From: Symsagittifera roscoffensis
Taxonomy: Eukaryota > Xenacoelomorpha > Acoela > Convolutidae
Direction of reading: 5' to 3'
Assembly (NCBI RefSeq): GCF_963678635.1
Contig: NC_087063.1
Span: 56,862,759 to 56,926,758, forward strand
DNA length: 64,000 nt
Positions 42,245-54,590 of the stretch are shown here, piece after piece. Position numbers and translations under genes: made by a program. Each line of letters begins with the position of its first letter. Positions within the stretch are counted from its first letter, which is position 1. Under the pieces are notes generated by a model. That model searched no databases, was not told where the DNA came from, and worked only from the letters and a program-made list of their open reading frames with translations.

Positions 42245-44361
42245 ATGAATTAGGACTTTACTTGCTCGTTTTTTTTTGAAAACTGCATCAGGTTTTAGGC
42301 GTAAAGGTAATGATGAATTTACTCTTCCAACATCAAATTTAGATGTGCTTAATTTTTTGGGTATTTTAAAAATACATCATCTAATTGTTCGAATTCCTCT
42401 TATGTTATCTGAGAGTGTTGGAAGTTAGGAATTTTTGTTGTTCTTCTGTGTATTTTTATATTTGAAAGGTTGGTTTAAAATAGAGTGTTTTTGTAGCAGA
42501 ATCTGTGTTTCGTTTTTCATTACTTAAAACATTGTTCATTGACAATTCTTCGTCAAGGATTGTTGATTGACATATATCTAATAGCTGTAAGACTTTATTT
42601 ACTCTATACGCTATTTTTTTTGTGGGAGAAGTTGTTGCGTTATTTTCAGATTAAACTAAGAGTCCTAGAAATAGGGTTATCTTACATGGAGAATTGTTAT
42701 AGATGTGTAAAGAGATCATATCGGAGTTTGAGTCTATCATGTAATTGATAGATAAAAGTTTTCCCCGGAAACTTTTATGAATTGGTCTGAAATCAAGGTC
42801 AGACATAAAGAGATGTTGTTTATTTTGTTCTTAATCATATTGATCAACTTGTTTGATTGAGAAGTTATACACATTTCCTGATAGTGGTTTCAAGTGTTTT
42901 CGTTTCTGATTATATATGGTTTAAAATTTAGAGAAAAATGATGGTTGTTTGTTTATTCTTTGAAAAATTGTCAAAGCCGTGTTTTTCATTCTTGTGTATT
43001 TATCTTTTATATGAATTCTACTATTTAAGATATTTATTATTGATATATATTTAGTAACAATAGGTATTCCAATGATATTTTGCTTTATATCAGTGGTGTG
43101 GAAGGTTTGCTTAAATGGTTTGATCATGAGTTTGTTTTGTTCCATTGTTTGAGTGGGAACAAGGAAAAGTTAGATTTTTCCATAATTTGTTAAGGTTGAT
43201 CTTTGTGCGGTTGCTATTCCGCTTGTTGTTTTGAAGGTTATTAATTTCGGGTGTAGAATTTTTATTTTTTTCTAAGTGGGAATGCTGATAATATTTGACT
43301 CTGCTCTGGAATCTTTAAACAATCTATTTCAAGGTCTGATGTTTGCAATTGTTTGGGTTTTGGACTTACTAAGAGAAGTGGGATTGTCCATATTTTTTCT
43401 TTTTGTAACTGTGGTTGCTTAGGTTTGTTTTGATAAATGTTATTTATGTTTGAGCATTCTGTGGGTTATTCTTCTGTTATTTTTTCTACTATTTTTTCTA
43501 TGTTTTCCTCTGATGGGTTGTTTGATTTTGGTCTTGTATAATAAATTAAAACGAATTGATCATGGTTTTGATAGATGTGAGAACATATCGGTTGTTCGTA
43601 TATAATAGATTCATAGTCAGTTTCATCATTTATCAGAATAATTGAAATTGTGTTTTCTGTGTAACTTTCGCTATCTGTGGATTCGTAATTGATGTGATTT
43701 AATTGCAATTCTGTGGCTTCGTTGTTGTCAATATCAGGGGGCCTGGTTGAGTTTCTTCAATGGATTGCACCTGATTTATTCGTCTTTGATGTTTAGATGT
43801 ACTACTCCTATAATTTTGTTGTGAATTTTGATAACGTGTGTTATTCCTATATGGTGACTGAGAGTAGTTTCTATGTCTATTGTTAAAAAGTGAATTTATA
43901 TTCTGTGAGTTATCGCTTGATCTATTTTGATAATTGTTTTATTTTGATCTCTTGTTAGAATAATCACGTGATCGATTATGTTGATATCTAGGGTTTCGAT
44001 TGTTTGAATAGTTTTCTTTTCCTATCGTTGGAATTATTTCTATATCGATTGTATGAAGAGTTTCTAGATCGAATATTTGAATAATTTCTTTTTCTAGAAT
44101 TTGAATGTGGTGTGGCATCAAACCAAAATTCAGGTTGGTTTGAATTTGATCTTGAATAGTTATTTCGGTATTGACTATTTCGACTATGTGATCGACTATA
44201 TCTGTTTTGTGAGAAATTTCGTGAATTCCTTTGGTATGTTGATCGTCCTCTATAATTCGTATTTTAGGATGATTGTTGTCTGGAAGTGGTTTGCCTGAAC
44301 TATTATTACTATTTTGTTGGGTAAATTTTGATCTTTTTTCATGTATTGATGAAATGATTTT
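42245..44361 (-). pseudogene. Gag end and protease region, second element copy 2 (degenerate)
   Basis: Short broken frames include an Arg/Asn/Tyr/Ser-rich stretch (43939-44121), an acidic Asn/Glu-rich frame (43466-43708) and a frame at 42921-43145. Position between gag and RT suggests the Gag tail and protease, but I see no clear DTG motif and the assignment rests on position. Confidence 0.45.
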
Positions 44362-45249
44362 TTAGGTAAATTTTTGTGGTTTAATTTGGTTATCTTGTTG
44401 TTTTTGTCTGAATTCAGCAAGGCTGTGTCCGTATCGTCGACACCAATTTTTGAATGATCGTTTGCCTTTAAATTTTGGGTTTTTCTCGTAGATGTTCAGA
44501 GTTTTGATTGCTTTTTTTTGGGATAAATCTGTATCAGAGTCGTTGATATTGTTTATCTGTGAAGTAGTAGTTTGAGTGTTGTTCACATATTGTAACTTTA
44601 AGTTTTCCGTTCCTTCTAATTTTATAGTGATTTCTGCTTGCTCTAGATTATCTACTAGTTTTCTAAAGTCCAAATCTGTTTCTCGGATTGCGGAAGGATG
44701 TGATGCTCTCTTTTTTATTGCTATATTTTGCAATTGAGGTGTTAGAGTCATCATTAGGAGTTCTGTCATCTTTGTATTTTTATAATCAAGAGTATTGAGT
44801 GAGTATGCTTCTCGGACTAGTGTTTCTAGTCTTACTGCAAGTTGTTTTATTGTTTCATTTGGAAGTCTACGAATTTCATTGCATAAAACTCTTTGATGTT
44901 GTTTGTTTTTTTCTGAACCAAACAATTTTGAGACATCTTGTGTTAATATTTTCCAATCTGATTTTTTTTCTATAGGTTAAACTGAAAACCATTTTTGGGC
45001 TGCGCCGTCAAGCGTGGTTTGGATTGAAGCTGTGCGTCTATGTATCCAAATTTGATGAAATGACGTGTTTACTGGTTCAGGTCGTATATTTAAAACTAAA
45101 TTTGCTGTGACTGCATTTAGACAATCCTCTGCAGAAAATTCAGGATATGTGCCTGTGAATACCATTAGTGGTTTATTTGATGTTATTGATGATCCACCCA
45201 TTAGGTATGGATTCATAGTCATTTGTAGTGATTCTGCGGCATGTGGCAT
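44362..45249 (-). pseudogene. gag: gag capsid and nucleocapsid remnant, second element
   Basis: Two frames, 45249-44977 (LMVFTGTYPEFSAEDCLNAV) and 44925-44362 (LPNETIKQLAVRLETLVREA), give a retrotransposon Gag capsid interrupted by a stop at WFSV. The zinc knuckle is degenerate: CRRYGHSLAEF keeps one Cys and the His but has lost the second and last Cys. Confidence 0.75.
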
Positions 45250-45537
45250 TTATGAAAAGATTGTAAGTTGTCTTTTAGTTATTTTGTGTTGTTGTAAATA
45301 ACATGGCAGTGGATTTCATTATGCATTTGATTTGGTTGGTATGATTGTGTGTTAACTGGGTTTTGTTGTTAAAAATTATTGTTGTAAGATGCTGGACTAT
45401 TTCTAGGTTGTCGTATTTGTTCGTTTTGTGTGTATGGTTCAAAAATATCTGGTTGGTCAATACTATAAGAACGAGGTCTTTGTCTTGAGTAAAATGATGA
45501 CTTTGTTTAAGTCATCATTTTGTTTAAGTGATTTTGT

Positions 45538-46984
45538 TTAAGTATTCTTCATCATCTGATGGAAAATAATTTTGTGCATAATAATGAGGTTGATTTCTGG
45601 TATGGTACTTCTTTGTATTATTTTATTTTGTTGAAAAAATGGGGAGTTTCCACTTTGTTCTTGTGAGGATCGTAGTTGATCATAAAAATTTACTGAATTT
45701 GAAGTTGTTTCTGGTATCTTTTGACTTTCTGAATAGAAGTTTTGAGTGTTTGTTTTCAGTTTTGTTGTTTTTGGTGTATTTACATAGTTGTAATTATAAT
45801 CTGCAAAATTATTTCTGTGTGATGTATGTTGCTTGTATGATGTTTTGGTTACTGGTTGAAACGTTGGATAATCCAATTGCGAATTTTTTTGTGCAAAGGG
45901 TTTTACTGTGGATTGTATGATTGTTTGTTGTAGCGTTGGATTTTTTAATTTTGGAGTTGTAAAATTGGGGTGAATAGGTGAAATGCTCTGTTGTACTTCT
46001 GCTGTTGTAATTGTTTCAACAATTCCTTCGCTTATAAAATGTGATGAGGTTTGTATATCTTGTTGTGTAAGATTTCTTGTTCCATTCAAGTTTTCATGAT
46101 TTATAAATGTTTAATTTCAACTATTATTTCTTGTTCTTTCAGGGAAAAATGAGTTATAGTTTAAAGGTGTTGCGTCAACTGTAAGTGTGTATACTCAAAC
46201 ATAAGCTTTATTAATAGAGATAGTGCTAATTGCCTGATTTGGTATATCTGTTGCTATGTTAAAAAATGATTCATGAGACCAATCAGGGTCCCAAACATAA
46301 TCCTGATTGTTCTGCTAATACAGTTTCGTCATCTGTATTTTGTGGTCGAAAAATTTATCTTGCTTGTTCATCAAGATCAAGATTGTGACTAAATTAATTG
46401 ATAATGAACCATGCTAAGTTTTTTTGTAAATAATTTATAACATGTTGTGTTATTTCTTTTTTTATTAGAACTTCTCGGATTGCGTTTAAAGTTTTTTAAA
46501 ATATGTGTGTTTCCTGTCGTACAATTCTATGTTGAGATGTTTGAGTTGGTGATTTGCCTTGAGGTTCATTCAACTCTAATATAGATAAATAGCTATAGAT
46601 AAGTGAGATTACATCATTTGTGAAAGTCGAGTTTGCTCTTTGTGAGTTTTGGTGTTGTATGCGTTTGATGTATTGTGTAAAAACTTTTGAAAATTCAATA
46701 TCCATATCATCAGTTTGAATGAAATATCTGTCATGAAATGCATTTGGTGATCTGAGTTCTATTGTGTAGACTCCATATTGTGACGTGAGACTACATATAC
46801 CTTTGAGATAGTGATCAATAGGTTGTCTTTTGATTTTTTCATCGGGAAATTCTTCTGTGCACGGACTTTTTCCTTTTTCGAATAAGTATGCGATTAAATT
46901 TTGACAAAATTGTTCCAGTCCTCTCGGTTCAGTTAATGGAGATATTAAAAATGGAAGTACTGAATTTTCTATGGTTATCTTCAT
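45538..46984 (-). pseudogene. N-terminal gag-side frames, second element
   Basis: The frames 46496-46984 (162 residues, starting MKITIENSVLP) and 45538-46089 (183 residues, Thr/Gln/Asn-rich) lie upstream of the capsid piece. They look like an N-terminal Gag region or a separate ORF of the element. I do not recognise either. About 400 bp of stop-filled sequence separates them. Confidence 0.5.
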
Positions 46985-48229
46985 TTCGAATCGTTTTTGT
47001 TTTTTATTACTGTTAATGGGTAATTTTCAATGTGTCTTATTGGTTGATTCCAGTTGTAGAAACGTATTGGTTTGTTTGTGTAGCATTTTTTTTACGTTTA
47101 TCTTTTATTGATGCTGATGACGTGGTTTCTGAATTAGTGAAATATAGTTCGTCGTCAATTTGATGATTTTTGTTGATTGAGTCTTTCAAATTGTGAAGTT
47201 CTTGTATTGCGGTTGTTTTTGATACTGAGACTGCGTTTCTTCGTTTTGAAAATCTTTTTCTAACGGCGGATGCAAAATCTGGATTAGTGATTTGAATGTC
47301 CTAATTTGTTAGTTCTTACAATTTTTGAGGTTAGCTTAACTTGGGTAGTATATTTATAATGAAGGAGAGAAAAGCGTATATCGATTCCTGAGAATTATTT
47401 GTTTTTTTCTCGTGACTAATTCTAGGTTAAGATAGACATACCTAACCTTAATTAGGGGCTTTGATTTGTCATCAAGGGTTGGAGAATAGTAAATCGATCC
47501 ACAAGGTTCAGGTATAATTAGAACGCGAGTGGTTCGTTAGATACTATTTTATGACCTACTTAGTTTAAGCGTCTTAGACTGGGTCATCTAAGAGGAGGGG
47601 GATCAAGTGAAGGGTGAGTAACCGAAGTTCTTCACTGTTTATCTTAATTAAAATGGTTAGTTTTTTGACAATTTTCTGTTAATTCTGGATCGTTGATAAG
47701 GGTTGAGTAGTGAATCGACGTTTGAGGTCGTTAGACACTAATCAAATTGGGAGGGAGAGAACAAAATTGTTCTATTTGATCCAAGGATAGGCCTTGATGA
47801 TCAGAGATTTAGATATTTAGAAATTTAAAAAATTAGATATAGTTTAATTTAAAGATCCCAGGAAAGCCTTGATGATCTGTCATTTAAATGCAAATAATTT
47901 AGGTGAAAGCAAAGATAAACCTTAATAGTTCAAAATTAGAGAGTTAAGGTTAAGTTTTAGTTTTGATGATTGTTAGCTTTTGAAATTCGCTGTTATGTTT
48001 TAGGTGATGAAGCTGGGATGATGAGATGATTTATATATACTAACAATTTATGATTTATACTAACTAATTTTTTTTTTTTTTTACATTCGATAAAAAAGTT
48101 TTCGAGAAGATATTTAATTTTTAGCTGATTTAAGAAAAACGACAAGTGTTGTTTATTTCAGTCGTTATTGTACAATTGATAGGTTTAGCGCCATGGAAGG
48201 TTATTGAAGATAATTCTTCAAGTATTATG
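46985..48229. other. Unassigned AT-rich stretch
   Basis: I see no gene here. It contains loosely repeated phrases (CCTTGATGATC and CCTTAATAGTTC near 47790-47930; GTGAATCGACG and AGTAAATCGATCC). It could be leader or LTR sequence of the second element, but no matching second copy was found in the window. Confidence 0.35.
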
Positions 48230-48787
48230 TCAGTAATGAAAATTTAAATTTAATGCTGGTAGTATCCTAAATACAAAGGTTTGATCTCGTTTCTGTCGTA
48301 CTATCATGAAATCAATTGGTAGATTTCTTCCTAATCGTATGTCATTTCTTGTTCGACCTCTTCTTCCAATACCGGGTAGTTCTCGTATTGTTCGGAATAA
48401 TGGGTCTGATCTATTGAGTCGTAGAGACATATCTACTAAGTTTTTGTCATATAACATTTTTGAAATGTTGCATTTGTCTAATTCTAGGCTAGTTAAGGTC
48501 TGTTTGAGACTTTTGGTCGCACCAGATGAGTTATGTATTAAATTCTATACTCATAGAGTTATTTCAGATAAGATACACCCTCTGCTCGCCACGCTATCTT
48601 ATTTTCGGCCGGAAAGATTCGTGCAACAACTTCTTAGTCTAATACCGATCTTAACCTTACTCTTATATCTCCTAGTGTCAATAGATCTAGTGTACACCGG
48701 TTTGCGCGAGTTAGTTCCAGACTGAGAACTACTGTATTCTAACTTTAATTCAAATTGTTCTGGTGTTGAAACTACAAGTAGTTTCAA
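48230..48787 (-). other. Unrecognised open frames of unknown origin
   Basis: A minus-strand frame open from about 48535 to 48230 contains KMLYDKNLVDMSLRLNRSDP and ELPGIGRRGRTRND. A plus-strand frame of 139 codons (48306-48725) overlaps it, so at most one is real. No homology is recognised. The sequence is less AT-rich than its surroundings and may be a captured fragment. A GAAACTAC/GTAGTTTC hairpin lies at about 48768-48785. Confidence 0.25.
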
Positions 48788-49019
48788 AACTTTACAAATA
48801 AATAGGTTGTTAGTTTGAGGTATAGAGATAAAATATCATAAAATAGAGATGAAATATCCTGATAATAATCAATGATAAATACTAGTTTAGATCTGGTTCC
48901 ACAAGCTTTTCAGTTGCCGCAGTTACATACTAAGAATGAGTCGACAACTGTCATCCGAAGGAGTGGAGCAAATGAGACGAGTCAACGATAATCACAGACC
49001 AGCCAGACTTTATCGCTGG

Positions 49020-49985
49020 AATCCAGCAATCCAAGGTAAAATACTGCCGAAACGCAGATACAAAAACTTTTGAGTTGTCTTTTCCTGCGAGTTGTCGCGG
49101 TATCCTGCGGCACAGAAAGTTTGGTCAAAAATGTGCTTTACCATGATTTGGGAGAGCTCGGAAAATCAAGCTAGCCATCCCGTTAAAACCTCGTTAAATA
49201 TTCAAAAAAATAGATCCGCGCGTGCAAACAGGCAGCTGTTTTTTGAAAGAAAAAAAAGAAAAAAACGGAACATTATAACGAGGTTTTATGCACCAGCATA
49301 AATTATTTTCTTGATTTAGTTATCAACTTCGTTTCGGAAGTGAAAACGAATCCAGATGCGTTTAGTTTCCAAGACTTTTACTCAAACAAAGCGTGCGGCT
49401 TCCGCATCTTAAAAAACTCAAATAAGTAATAAATTTGCTGTTCCCACGTTCGATCAAAGTACCGAAACATCTTATCGTCACAAAACTACATTAAATTATT
49501 CGTTTTAGTTATTCATTCTTTCGGTCATGAAGAGTTCCCGAAAAAAAAGGAAACAGATTTATCTAGCAGACTCAATTTTTTAATCAAACGAGCCGATAAA
49601 TTCGAGTTTAATTTACGACTCCAAAATTCACAAAATAGATTGATGTATAGTGACGATTCTTCAGATGATAGTGATGAGACTAAAAATTCAAGGGCAATTG
49701 AAGCAAGTTTATTTAAAAATTACCTAACCCCGAGTTTGCCGAGAAATTATTTAGTGAACAAAGGCTATAATTTATGAAATAGTTCACCAATTAACAATCA
49801 AAACCAAAACCAAGTTTCACAGAAAAAAAGAGCGACTGAAAAATGTTCGATTTGCTTGGTCAGACCTGTAGACGCCATTTTTCATGACGGCGCGCATACC
49901 AACTTGTGTTTTGAGTGTGGTCATACCGCAACCCGGGTCGAGATCCCGCTCAAAAACAGCTCAAGATATGAGCGGTTTGAGCGGT
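49020..49985 (+). pseudogene. Segment C, unit 4: best preserved MDM2-like RING end
   Basis: The RING half-site is intact here. KCSIC (49841-49855) gives the first Cys pair, VRPVDAIF follows, then H at 49883 and 49895 and LCFEC (49904-49918). The order C-X2-C ... H-X3-H-X3-C-X2-C fits the MDM2-type C2H2C4 RING more than a classical C3HC4 finger. The final Cys pair (CPxC) is absent, because the frame runs into the GAGCGGTTT repeats instead. The upstream part is frameshifted after MKSSRKK (49528). Confidence 0.6.
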
Positions 49986-50680
49986 TTTCCAGCAATATTT
50001 GGGAAGTTTGGGCGGTTTTTTGGATCAACCACTCGAAACCGTTCAAATCTTGCGCGGTTTTTAAGCGGTTTTTTTTCTGTTCAACCAATCAAAAACCGCT
50101 CAAACTGCCCATTTTGAAGCAAGATTTTGACCGAAACTGTCTAAAAAAACGGCTCAAACCGCTCAAATTTTGCTTCGAATTATGTAAAAAATCTTAACTC
50201 GGGAACGTATGCTGCTTCAATAATACCGAATCCGAACGGCTTTGTAAACCATAAAGATAAGTGAGAGCTCAAATAAGAACAACTTGTTGGTAAACTCTAA
50301 TTTTAATCTTCTGATCGAATAGCACAGTGTTATGACTTCATATGCGTACAAGGTCAACCGACCAACCTCAATTGCTCAACGTAGTAAGCTTATATTTTAG
50401 GAACCCTTATGTTTTAGGACCCCGTAGGACCGGAGTTTCAAAGTCCCTGTGGGACTATGTTTGAGTTTTAAAGTCCCCCCATGGTACTGAATGGTTCCAT
50501 TCTAATGAGGTCGCGTCTTTGTTTGCAGGTTTTGTTTCCTCATGTTCGTCTTCTTTTTGTTATTTTTTGTGATGTTCTTCCAGGGTATCTATTTTATCTC
50601 CTCTGGAATTAGCAGTCTGTTCCTTAGCTTTCTGGTTTTGGATATTTGTAACGAGGAGTAGCTAAAGGCTCTCCTAGTTT
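49986..50680. repeat. Segment A, unit 4
   Basis: A shortened fold-back region (to about 50180) is followed by the conserved flank. No gene is supported. Confidence 0.7.
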
Positions 50681-52870
50681 TCACACCTGTATTTTGTGGT
50701 TGCTGAGGTTGTAGGAATTAGGGTAATCGTAGGTTCAGCGACTCTTCTTTTGATCACTACTTCGTCCTCCGACTATTTGTGGAGATTATGGAGATCATGC
50801 ATAACTTCCGCCGGAAGTCGTGCGTAAATCAATTTTTTACGATCTAAACATGCGTGTTTGACGTTTTCCCAAGAGTATTTGGTTTCCGTCTCATGTAATC
50901 TTCAAATGATCTTTTTTTGTTACTCCGTGCGGATTTATGCGCAGCGTTTTTATGATTTCTGCTACACCTGAAGCTTACTTGAAAGGTCTGTTATTTTTGC
51001 CTATTCTCATGACCTCCAATCTAGTTGTACTTCTTACTTCTTCGTTTAGGTTCAGCTCCTGGCTCCCGTTGGAAATAAGGTTTTTTCCTATCACCGGTTT
51101 CAACTTTTTACCTTGTTTTATACCTTGTCGGAATCCCTGTGCCATTTGCACAATTGAGCAGATGTGGGGAAACCAGATGCTCTGGCATAAATTCCGTATG
51201 GCCGCCGATCCGGAGTGAGAAAGATGTAGACTGTCACGCACCGTCTGCTCATCGATTAATAGTGTAGTCGATTTCTGATGTTATACCAGTATTGTCCAAA
51301 GAACAATTTTAGGACTTCTCAGTCTCTCTTTTTGACGAAGTTTAGCAGTGGACGCATAATTCTATCTGGTCGTTTCTGCAATGAAGTTCAGTCCAGTTTT
51401 ATCTGTAAATTCTTTCTGTATAATGGTGTGTCTTCCTCTAATTCGGTGTTTGTCTCCTGATTGACGGTTGCTATTACTCCCATCATTTCGTGGTTGCTGA
51501 GGTTGTAGGAATTAGGGTAATCGTAGGTTCAGCGACTCTTCTTTTGATCACTATTTCGTCCTCCGACTATTTGTGGAGATTATGGAGATCATGCATAACT
51601 TCCGCCGGAAGTCGTGCGTAAATCAATTTTTTACGATCTAAACATGCGTGTTTGACGTTTTCCCAAGAGTATTTGGTTTCCGTCTCATGTAATCTTCAAA
51701 TGATCTTTTTTGTTACTCCGTGAGGATTTGTGATTTCTGCTACACCTGAAGCTGACTTGAAAGGTCTGTTATTTTTGCCTATTCTCATGACCTCCAATCT
51801 AGTTGTACTTCTTACTTCTTCATTTAGGTTCAGCTCCTGGCTCCCGTTGGAAGTAAGGTTTTTTCCTATCACCGGTTTCAACTTTTTACCTTGTTTTATA
51901 CCTTGTCGGAATCCCTGTGCCATTTGCACAATTGAGCAGATGTGGGGAAACCAGATGCTCTGGCATAAATTCCGTATGGCCGCCGATCCGGAGTGAGAAA
52001 GATGTAGATGGTCGATTAATAGTGTAGTCGATTTCTGATGTTATACCAGTATTGTCCAAAGAACAATTTTAGGACTTATCAGTCTCTCTTTTTGACGAAG
52101 TTTAGCAGTGGACGCATAATTCTATCTGGTCGTTTCTGCAATGAAGTTCAGTCCAGCTTTATCTGTAAATTCTTTCTGTATAATGGTGTGTCTTCCTCTA
52201 ATTCGGTGTTTGTCTCCTGATTGACGGTTGCTATTACTCCCATCATTTCGTCACCTGTCTCTAATTGGGTTTGCTGCTGTGATTCACTAGCCTATGTTGT
52301 CGTCATTGTGGGCTGTTCCAAATTTGGGTGCATTTCTTCTTGTCCGAAATGTGTTGGGTCCATGAGCTTACCATGGGTAGCATGAGCTTACATAACTCAT
52401 ATATTTCCTGCACCTCGATTGATAGTTCTGTTTAGGTTTTTAGGTCTTGTTTTTTGTTTCTATTTGTGCTGTTGATTGCGGTTTAATTATTTCCATTTGC
52501 GGTGCGCTATCTTTCTCGCTATCTTTCTTTTTCGTGTCCATGACGGTTTCTTGTTCAGTATCCGTTTCTTATGGGGTTTTTTCACTGAATACAATTTTCG
52601 GAAATTAAACCTTGTTTTTTTTTTTCAGTTGACTTTGTGATTGCCTCTCTGGAGTTCTTGCTCTTTTCTGGTGTCGATGTACTTTTACGTTTTTTATTGG
52701 TGATTTTTATCCACCATTTGGATGCTTTCGTCTTTGTTGTTCGTCTCCTGTGCCAGTGAGGGTCTGAGAGACTTTTCTCCCGATAATCTTCGCCTAGCCA
52801 TTACTCGGTTATATGTTCTCCCCTGCTCCGGTCGGCGCTATTCACGCCTTCTAGTATTAATTCACCTTCG
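50681..52870 (-). pseudogene. Segment B, unit 4: gypsy pol fossil with internal tandem duplication
   Basis: The integrase part is present twice in tandem, about 50693-51486 and 51487-52257. The junction is at a shared GTG. The first copy keeps MRSVFMIS-side sequence that the second lost in a 14-bp deletion near 51725. The linker part follows once (to about 52870). The shared integrase core deletion is present in both. Confidence 0.75.
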
Positions 52871-53720
52871 AGTTCTTTGTAATTGTTTCTTGAATCCAGC
52901 AATCCAAGGGAAAATAAAAGCCGAAACGCAGTTACAAAAACTTGCGAGTTGTCTTTTCCTGCGAGTTGTCGCAGTACCCTGCGGCACAGAAAGTTTGGTC
53001 GAAAATGTGCTTACCATGATTTGGGAGAGCTCGGAAAATCAAACTAGCCATCCAGTAAACCTCTTTAAAATTTCAAAAAAAAATAGATCCACGCGTGCGA
53101 ACAAGGCAGCTGTTTTTGGAAAAAAAAAACAGAATATTGTAACGAGGTTTTATGCACCAGTATAAATTATTTTCTTGATTTAATTCTCAACTTCGTTTCG
53201 GAAGTGAAAACGAATCCAAATGAGTTTAGTTTCCGAGACTTTTACTCAAACATAGCGTGCGGCTTCCGTAATTTAAAAAACTCAAATAAGTAATAAATTG
53301 GCTGTTCCCACGTTCGGCCAAAGTACTGAAACATCTTTTCGTCAAAAAACTACATTAAATTATTCGTTTTAGTTATTCATTCTTTCGGTCATGAAGAGTT
53401 CCCGAAAAAAAAAGGAAACAGATTTATCTAGCAGACTCAATTTTTTAATCAAACGAGCCGATAATTTTGAGTTTAATTTACGACTCCAATTTTCACGAAA
53501 TAGATTGATGTATAGTGACGATTCTGCAGATGATAGTGATGAGACTAAAAATTCAAGGGCGATTGAAGCAAGTTTAATCAAATATTATCTAACACCGAGT
53601 TTGCCGAGAAATTATTTACAAAACAAAGGCTATATTTTATGAAATGGTTCACCGATTAAAAATCAAAACCAAAACCAAGTTTCACAGAAAAAAAGAGCGA
53701 CTGAAAAATGTTCAATTTGA
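52871..53720 (+). pseudogene. Segment C, unit 5: RING-finger fragment (83-codon frame)
   Basis: The frame 53391-53642 keeps the undisturbed MKSSRKKKETDL start, the acidic SDDSADDSDET stretch and SLPRNYLQNKGYIL, then ends in TGA. Together with units 1 and 4 it shows that a continuous frame existed before the stops arose. Confidence 0.55.
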
Positions 53721-54590
53721 ATAGTCAGACCTGTAAACGCCCTTTTTCATGACGGCGCGCATACCAACTTGTTGTTTTGAGTTTGGTCTGAGTGTCATAC
53801 CGCAACCCGGGTCGAGATCCCGCTCAAAAACAGCTCAAGATATGAGCGGTATGAGCGGTTTTCCAGCTAGATTTGAGAGGTTTGAGCGGTTTGGGCGTTT
53901 TTTTTTTGGATAAACTGCTCGAAACCGTTCAAATCTTGCGCGGTTTTTGAGCGTTTTTTTTTTAGTAAACCCGTTCAAAAACCGCTCAAACTGCCCATTT
54001 TGAAGCAAGATTTTGAGCGTAACTGTCTAAAAAAACGGCTCAAACTGCTTTAATTTTGCTTCGAATTATGTAAAACATTTCAAATCGGGAACGTATGCTG
54101 CTTCAATAATACCGAATCCGAACGGCTTGGTAAAGCATAAAGATAAGTGAGAGCTCAAATAAGAATCACTTGTTGGTAAACTCTTATTTTAATCTTCTGA
54201 TCGAATAGCACAGTGTAATGACTTCATATGCGTACAAGGTCAACCCACCAACCTTAATTGCTCAACGTATTCAGCTTATATTTTAGGACCCCTTATGTTT
54301 TAGGACCCAGTAGGACCGGAGTTTCAAAGTCCCTGTGGAACTATGTTTGAGTTTTAAAGTCCCCCCAGGGTACTAATTGGTTCCCTTATCATGAGTTCGC
54401 GTCTTTCTTTGCAGGTTTTGTTTCCTCATGTTCGTCTTCTTTTTGTTATTTTTTGTGATGTTCTTCCAGGGTATCTATTTCATCTCCTCTGGAGTTAGCA
54501 GTCTGTTCCTTAGTTTTATGGTTTTTGTTCCTTAGTTTTCTGGTTTTGAATATTTGTAACGAGGAATAGCTAATTGCTCGCCTAGTTTTC
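53721..54590. repeat. Segment A, unit 5
   Basis: The fold-back region lies at about 53815-54060. The conserved flank has a local 27-bp duplication near 54520 (GTTCCTTAGTTTT repeated). No gene is supported. Confidence 0.7.

Larger units (their letters stand above)
38241..49019 (-). mobile_element. Decayed second gypsy element, copy 2, with unexplained right end
   Basis: In minus-strand order it holds gag pieces (46984-44362), a protease-region stretch, RT, RNase H, linker and integrase (to 39912), then a C-terminal tail. Frames are broken throughout. No LTR pair is visible. The right limit is where segment C resumes at 49020, and 47000-49019 may be foreign to the element. The flanks belong to different parts of the unit (A at the left, C at the right), so the present ends are rearrangement junctions. 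Confidence 0.75.

Noticed and set aside
48306-48725. 139-codon plus-strand frame as a membrane protein gene
   Set aside because: Its hydrophobic run is short, there is no homology, and an overlapping minus-strand frame is equally open. Neither is supported as a gene.
38241-49019. LTR pair for the second element
   Set aside because: No direct repeat of LTR length could be found between 38241-39700 and 46985-49019, and the ends are rearrangement junctions.
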